The notes under the pieces: generated by a model
Database searches by the model: none
Told to the model about the DNA's origin: nothing
The model's input: only the letters and a program-made list of their open reading frames with translations
Made by a program: the position numbers and the translations under genes
Shown: piece after piece, positions 6,723-7,102 of the stretch
Layout of the letters: each line of letters starts with the position of its first letter
Numbering within the stretch: the first letter of the stretch is position 1
Assembly: GCA_965656195.1 (NCBI GenBank)
Contig: CBFHJL010000127.1
Span: forward strand, 1-7,102
Direction: 5' to 3'
DNA length: 7,102 nt
Source of the DNA: Brumimicrobium sp965656195
GTDB lineage: Bacteria > Bacteroidota > Bacteroidia > Flavobacteriales_D > Crocinitomicaceae

Positions 6723-7102
6723 TTACCCTCCAAGTCCAACATCCAATACCATCATGACAACGAATCCAAAAATAAATCCGAGCGTGGCTATATCTGTATA
6801 CTTATCTCGTTGGGTTTCTGGAATTACCTCTTCCACAACAACGAAAATCATTGCTCCTGCGGCAAACGCTAAGGCATAAGGAAGTATAGGTGCAAAAAAG
6901 GAAACAGCAACCGCACCTAACACACCAAATACAGGTTCTACAATTGCTGAAAGTTGACCATACCAAAAACTTCTTCGTCTGGAAGCCCCTAACCTTCTCA
7001 TTGGCATAGAAACGGCTATACCTTCAGGGAAATTCTGAATTCCGATTCCTATAGCCAAGGTTACTGCACCACCTATTGTTGCACCTGGAACATCTGCAGC
7101 AA
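6723..7102 (-). CDS. ZIP family metal transporter, ZIP11/GufA-like (5' end outside the window)
   Basis: The last 125 complete codons of a minus-strand gene that runs off the right edge; the frame stays open through 7102, so the start is not visible. A TTG at 7056-7058 is an internal Leu codon in a transmembrane helix, not a start. The protein carries the signature of the ZIP11/GufA branch: GIGIQNFPEGIAVS, then SFWYGQLSAIVEP, then ILPYALAFAAGAMIF followed by VEEVIPE, ending LDVGLGG. These make four or five transmembrane helices, probably TM4-TM8 of the eight in ZIP carriers. The QN-PEG segment and the Gln and Glu of GQLSAIVE lie where ZIP proteins coordinate the metal in TM4 and TM5. The family imports Zn2+ or related divalent ions into the cytoplasm; the exact metal is not determinable here. 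It ends 60 bases upstream of the M14 start on the same strand. Family assignment is very firm. Confidence 0.95.
   Translation of the reverse strand, partial: AADVPGATIGGAVTLAIGIGIQNFPEGIAVSMPMRRLGASRRRSFWYGQLSAIVEPVFGVLGAVAVSFFAPILPYALAFAAGAMIFVVVEEVIPETQRDKYTDIATLGFIFGFVVMMVLDVGLGG

Noticed and set aside
6571..6879. Plus-strand open frame of 102 codons across the M14/ZIP junction.
   Set aside because: It overlaps two firmly identified minus-strand genes and shows no protein family features.
7056..7058. TTG codon as the start of a short 111-residue ZIP protein.
   Set aside because: The frame continues upstream with ZIP-like residues (GGAVTLAIGIG) to the window edge, so this is an internal Leu codon in a truncated view of a longer gene.

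Overview
The window looks like ordinary chromosomal DNA from a member of the Bacteroidota, most likely Flavobacteriales or a close relative. The evidence is the AT-rich composition, leaders without a Shine-Dalgarno sequence, two copies of the Bacteroidota -7 promoter motif TAnnTTTG, and a protein that combines SprB repeats, a GEVED domain and a type IX secretion (T9SS) C-terminal sorting domain. Every complete gene encodes an exported protein with a Sec signal peptide ending in a Phe-(Ala/Gly)-Gln pattern, as is common in this phylum.

Layout from left to right: a bidirectional terminator (24-61); a minus-strand gene for an exported DUF2911 protein with a TPR-like helical tail (83-934); a 216-base divergent spacer holding the promoters; a very large plus-strand gene for a secreted subtilisin-family (S8) protease of 1239 residues (1151-4870); a strong hairpin terminator between convergent genes (4896-4928); a minus-strand gene for an exported M14 zinc carboxypeptidase (4932-6662, starting at an ATG rather than an upstream TTG); and a minus-strand gene for a ZIP11/GufA-like metal transporter, cut by the right edge (6723 to beyond 7102).

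No shared pathway is evident. The protease is predicted to be secreted through T9SS and anchored or released at the cell surface. The M14 enzyme and the DUF2911 protein have Sec signals but no T9SS tail, so they are probably periplasmic. The two peptidases could act in sequence on proteins and peptides. The ZIP carrier could in principle supply zinc to the M14 enzyme, but the M14 gene appears to have its own promoter, so this link is inference only.

I found no mobile element, CRISPR array, RNA gene or clearly new multi-gene system. The most notable point is in the protease: the usual catalytic Asp-Thr/Ser-Gly motif reads Glu-Ser-Ala, while the His and Ser motifs are intact. Smaller points are a 10-base inverted repeat covering both stop codons around the central terminator, and Cys-paired SprB repeats attached to a protease.
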